Source: JBDWFY01 sp965275915 (GTDB lineage: Bacteria > Pseudomonadota > Alphaproteobacteria > Rhizobiales > Stappiaceae). Taken from it: a stretch of 64,000 nucleotides of DNA. Location: the NCBI GenBank assembly GCA_965275915.1, contig CBDHYI010000007.1:2170001-2234000 (forward strand), given 5' to 3'. Under the pieces are notes generated by a model that worked only from the letters and a program-made list of their open reading frames with translations, was not told the origin of the DNA and ran no database searches. The position numbers and the translations under genes are program-made. This document shows positions 62,405 to 64,000 of the stretch, one piece after another. Every line of letters starts with the position of its first letter. Within the stretch, counting starts at the first letter, position 1.

Positions 62405-64000
62405 AGCAAGCCGATGTGACGGCGCCCGTTCCCCGGCGCGCCAGTCCGGTCGCCTACGCACTTCTTGTTCTGACTGCCACTTTTATCGGAATGGTATCGG
62501 TCTTTCTGGCGCGGCAGACCGCGCTGGAGGGCTGGATATTTGATCGCCTGCTGCAGGTCCGGGCTCTGGTCACGTCATCCGGTGAGCCAGCCGACTTCCC
62601 GATTCTTGTCGTCCGGCTCGACGCGGCAGCGCTGGAAAGTCCCGATATGCAGACCGTGCCGCGGACCTTTCTTACCCCCCTGTTCGCCAGGGCCGGCGAG
62701 GCTGTTCTCGATGCAGGTGCCAAGGTTGTCGGATATGATTTTGTCTTTGTTTTCAGTGCGGATGATTTTACGGATCCGGTCAGCGGCCGGCAGTTCCTTA
62801 AAGGATACGATACCCCGTTCCTGAAATTTCTGCACAAGAACCGCGGCAGGGTGCTGCTGTCCCGAACCACGACAAGCGAACCACACCGCCGGGTCGCCGG
62901 GGCGGCCGGTCCGCAGGCGATCAAATATACCCGTGTTCTGCCCGATCCGGACGGCGTGGTCAGGCGGCACAGATTTCAGCTGGATGGCAGTCCGCCGGAC
63001 GATTTTGTGGAAGCGGCCCTGATAATGAGCGGGCAGACTGCGCCTGAAACCTTTCTGCCGCTTCATTCCGCCCGCAGTGCCGACCATATCCCATCGATTT
63101 CCCTGCATACTCTGCTGGATATGCTCAAATCCAACGAGGGACGCGAAAAGCTTACACATCTGGTCAAGGATCGGCTTGTTCTTTTCGGCGGTGTTCTCAG
63201 CGATGAGGATCAGCATACGTTTTCGGACCGTTTTCTGCCGGCCGGCCACGCGTTGGGACCGGATGCCTTTCAGTCGGAGGCCTTTTACCGGAACGGCAAG
63301 ATACCCGGTGTCTTCCTGCTTGCCTCGCTGATCGGAGCACCCATGACCGGAGAGTATGCCACACCCGTATCCTTTGTGAGGGCGCTGGCGGTGATGTTTC
63401 TGTTTGCCGGGCTTGGAGCTCTGTCCGGTGCTCTGATCAGACCCGGTATCCTTCCGATTGCGGTTTTTGGGCTGATTCTGGTCGGGCTTGCCGTTGTCTA
63501 TGGGGCACTGGGTTTGGGCCTGGTCATACCGGCAGCCGATCCGTTAGTCGGATCAATGTCTGCTCTCATCGTCGCCGTGGTTGGACGTGCCGGTTTGCTG
63601 GGGCGCCGGGAACGCCGGTTGGCCCGGCTTTACGGGCATTACCTTTCGCCTGAGATCATCAAAAATATGGCTGAAAACGAGGATCTGCCCGCACTTGGCG
63701 GCGATACGCGCCATGTTGTTGTCGCCTTCATCGACATTGCCGGATATACCAAAATGTCGGAACAAAGAACCGACGAGGAGATGGTCGGTATCGTCAATCG
63801 CTGTTTTGACCGGCTTGGGCAGATCATCATGGAGAGCGGCGGCTTCATCGACAAGTATATCGGTGATGCCATTATGGTTTTGTGGAATGCACCCAACAAG
63901 GTTGAAGATCCGGAAAACCGGGCGGTCGAAGCCGGCTGCAGGATCATTGAGGCTTTGCCGGAGATAAGAAAGATAAGCGGTGTTGCGGATGTCGACCTGC
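62401..64000 (+). CDS. CHASE2-domain adenylate cyclase (cut by right edge)
   Basis: The visible 533 residues carry a leading membrane segment (17-38), an extracytoplasmic CHASE2 sensor (40-310: ILVVRLDAAALESPD, GAKVVGYDFVF, DRLVLFGGVLSDEDQHTF), three membrane spans (about 325-395) and a class III cyclase catalytic domain (VVVAFIDIAGYTKMSEQRTD; YIGDAIMVLWNAP). Both metal-binding aspartates are present. The cytoplasmic cyclase makes cAMP. Starts at ATG overlapping the secreted-protein stop. The sensor and the preceding secreted protein point to a periplasmic signal. Confidence 0.9.
   Translation, partial: MKQADVTAPVPRRASPVAYALLVLTATFIGMVSVFLARQTALEGWIFDRLLQVRALVTSSGEPADFPILVVRLDAAALESPDMQTVPRTFLTPLFARAGEAVLDAGAKVVGYDFVFVFSADDFTDPVSGRQFLKGYDTPFLKFLHKNRGRVLLSRTTTSEPHRRVAGAAGPQAIKYTRVLPDPDGVVRRHRFQLDGSPPDDFVEAALIMSGQTAPETFLPLHSARSADHIPSISLHTLLDMLKSNEGREKLTHLVKDRLVLFGGVLSDEDQHTFSDRFLPAGHALGPDAFQSEAFYRNGKIPGVFLLASLIGAPMTGEYATPVSFVRALAVMFLFAGLGALSGALIRPGILPIAVFGLILVGLAVVYGALGLGLVIPAADPLVGSMSALIVAVVGRAGLLGRRERRLARLYGHYLSPEIIKNMAENEDLPALGGDTRHVVVAFIDIAGYTKMSEQRTDEEMVGIVNRCFDRLGQIIMESGGFIDKYIGDAIMVLWNAPNKVEDPENRAVEAGCRIIEALPEIRKISGVADVDL

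Noticed and set aside
1..64000. Mobile elements, CRISPR arrays, tRNA and rRNA genes
   Set aside because: Looked for transposase motifs, regular repeats and RNA-gene signatures by eye and found none. A tool-based scan (tRNA and Rfam models) could still find small RNAs.

Overview
The window looks like a chromosomal stretch of a GC-rich, metabolically versatile alphaproteobacterium (Hyphomicrobiales/Rhodobacterales-like). The evidence is two tripartite tricarboxylate (TTT) transporters and one TRAP transporter, a five-step histidine pathway with HutF and HutG, many SDR dehydrogenases, LacI/GntR/LysR control, and many ATGA start-stop overlaps. No rRNA, tRNA, phage, insertion sequence or CRISPR was recognised. 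Nearly every gene is catabolic, so this reads as a chain of substrate-specific catabolic islands. Species cannot be named from sequence alone.

Layout. 1-5030: a TTT transporter operon with a dienelactone-hydrolase-like enzyme and an M28-like peptidase cut by the left edge, divergent from a LysR regulator. 5206-7232: an AraC regulator and a Tat-signal SDR. 7361-10259: an operator followed by a leaderless solute-binding-protein homologue, an SDR and an IdnD-like dehydrogenase. 10299-16276 (minus): a second TTT transporter with a sulfatase and two SDRs, divergent from a LacI regulator. 17396-23428 (minus): CoA-transferase, enoyl-CoA hydratase, MBL hydrolase, 3-hydroxyacyl-CoA-dehydrogenase-like protein, MetE-like protein and the formylglycine-generating enzyme that would mature the sulfatase. 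It is divergent from a second LacI gene. The same roughly 20-bp operator precedes the 7408 and 23428 operons, which ties them into one regulon.

24579-27675: a small housekeeping-like island (2H phosphoesterase, desaturase, XRE regulator). 27690-35035: complete hut locus (hutC, hutF / hutI, hutH, hutG, hutU) with a perfect HutC palindrome. 35091-40571 (minus): an MttB-family methyltransferase and two FAD-dependent N-demethylase-type oxidoreductases, convergent with hut. Together these suggest catabolism of an N-methylated amine, possibly a methylated histidine. 40780-44502: a decaying sugar-acid locus with three frameshifted gene remnants between intact dehydrogenase and mannonate dehydratase genes. 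44503-45605: a haloacetate-dehalogenase-like hydrolase and a candidate small RNA with a CU-rich loop and strong terminator.

45778-59708: MmgE/PrpD protein, Asp/Glu racemase, GntR regulator, ThDP enzyme, LysR regulator, then a long operon of an enolase-superfamily epimerase-like enzyme, D-amino-acid-dehydrogenase-like flavoprotein, TRAP transporter, BASS-like carrier, SDR and FAH hydrolase. The last two resemble the end of the non-phosphorylative L-fuconate route. 59883-64000: a caspase-like peptidase, a secreted protein of unknown function and a CHASE2-adenylate cyclase that runs off the right edge.
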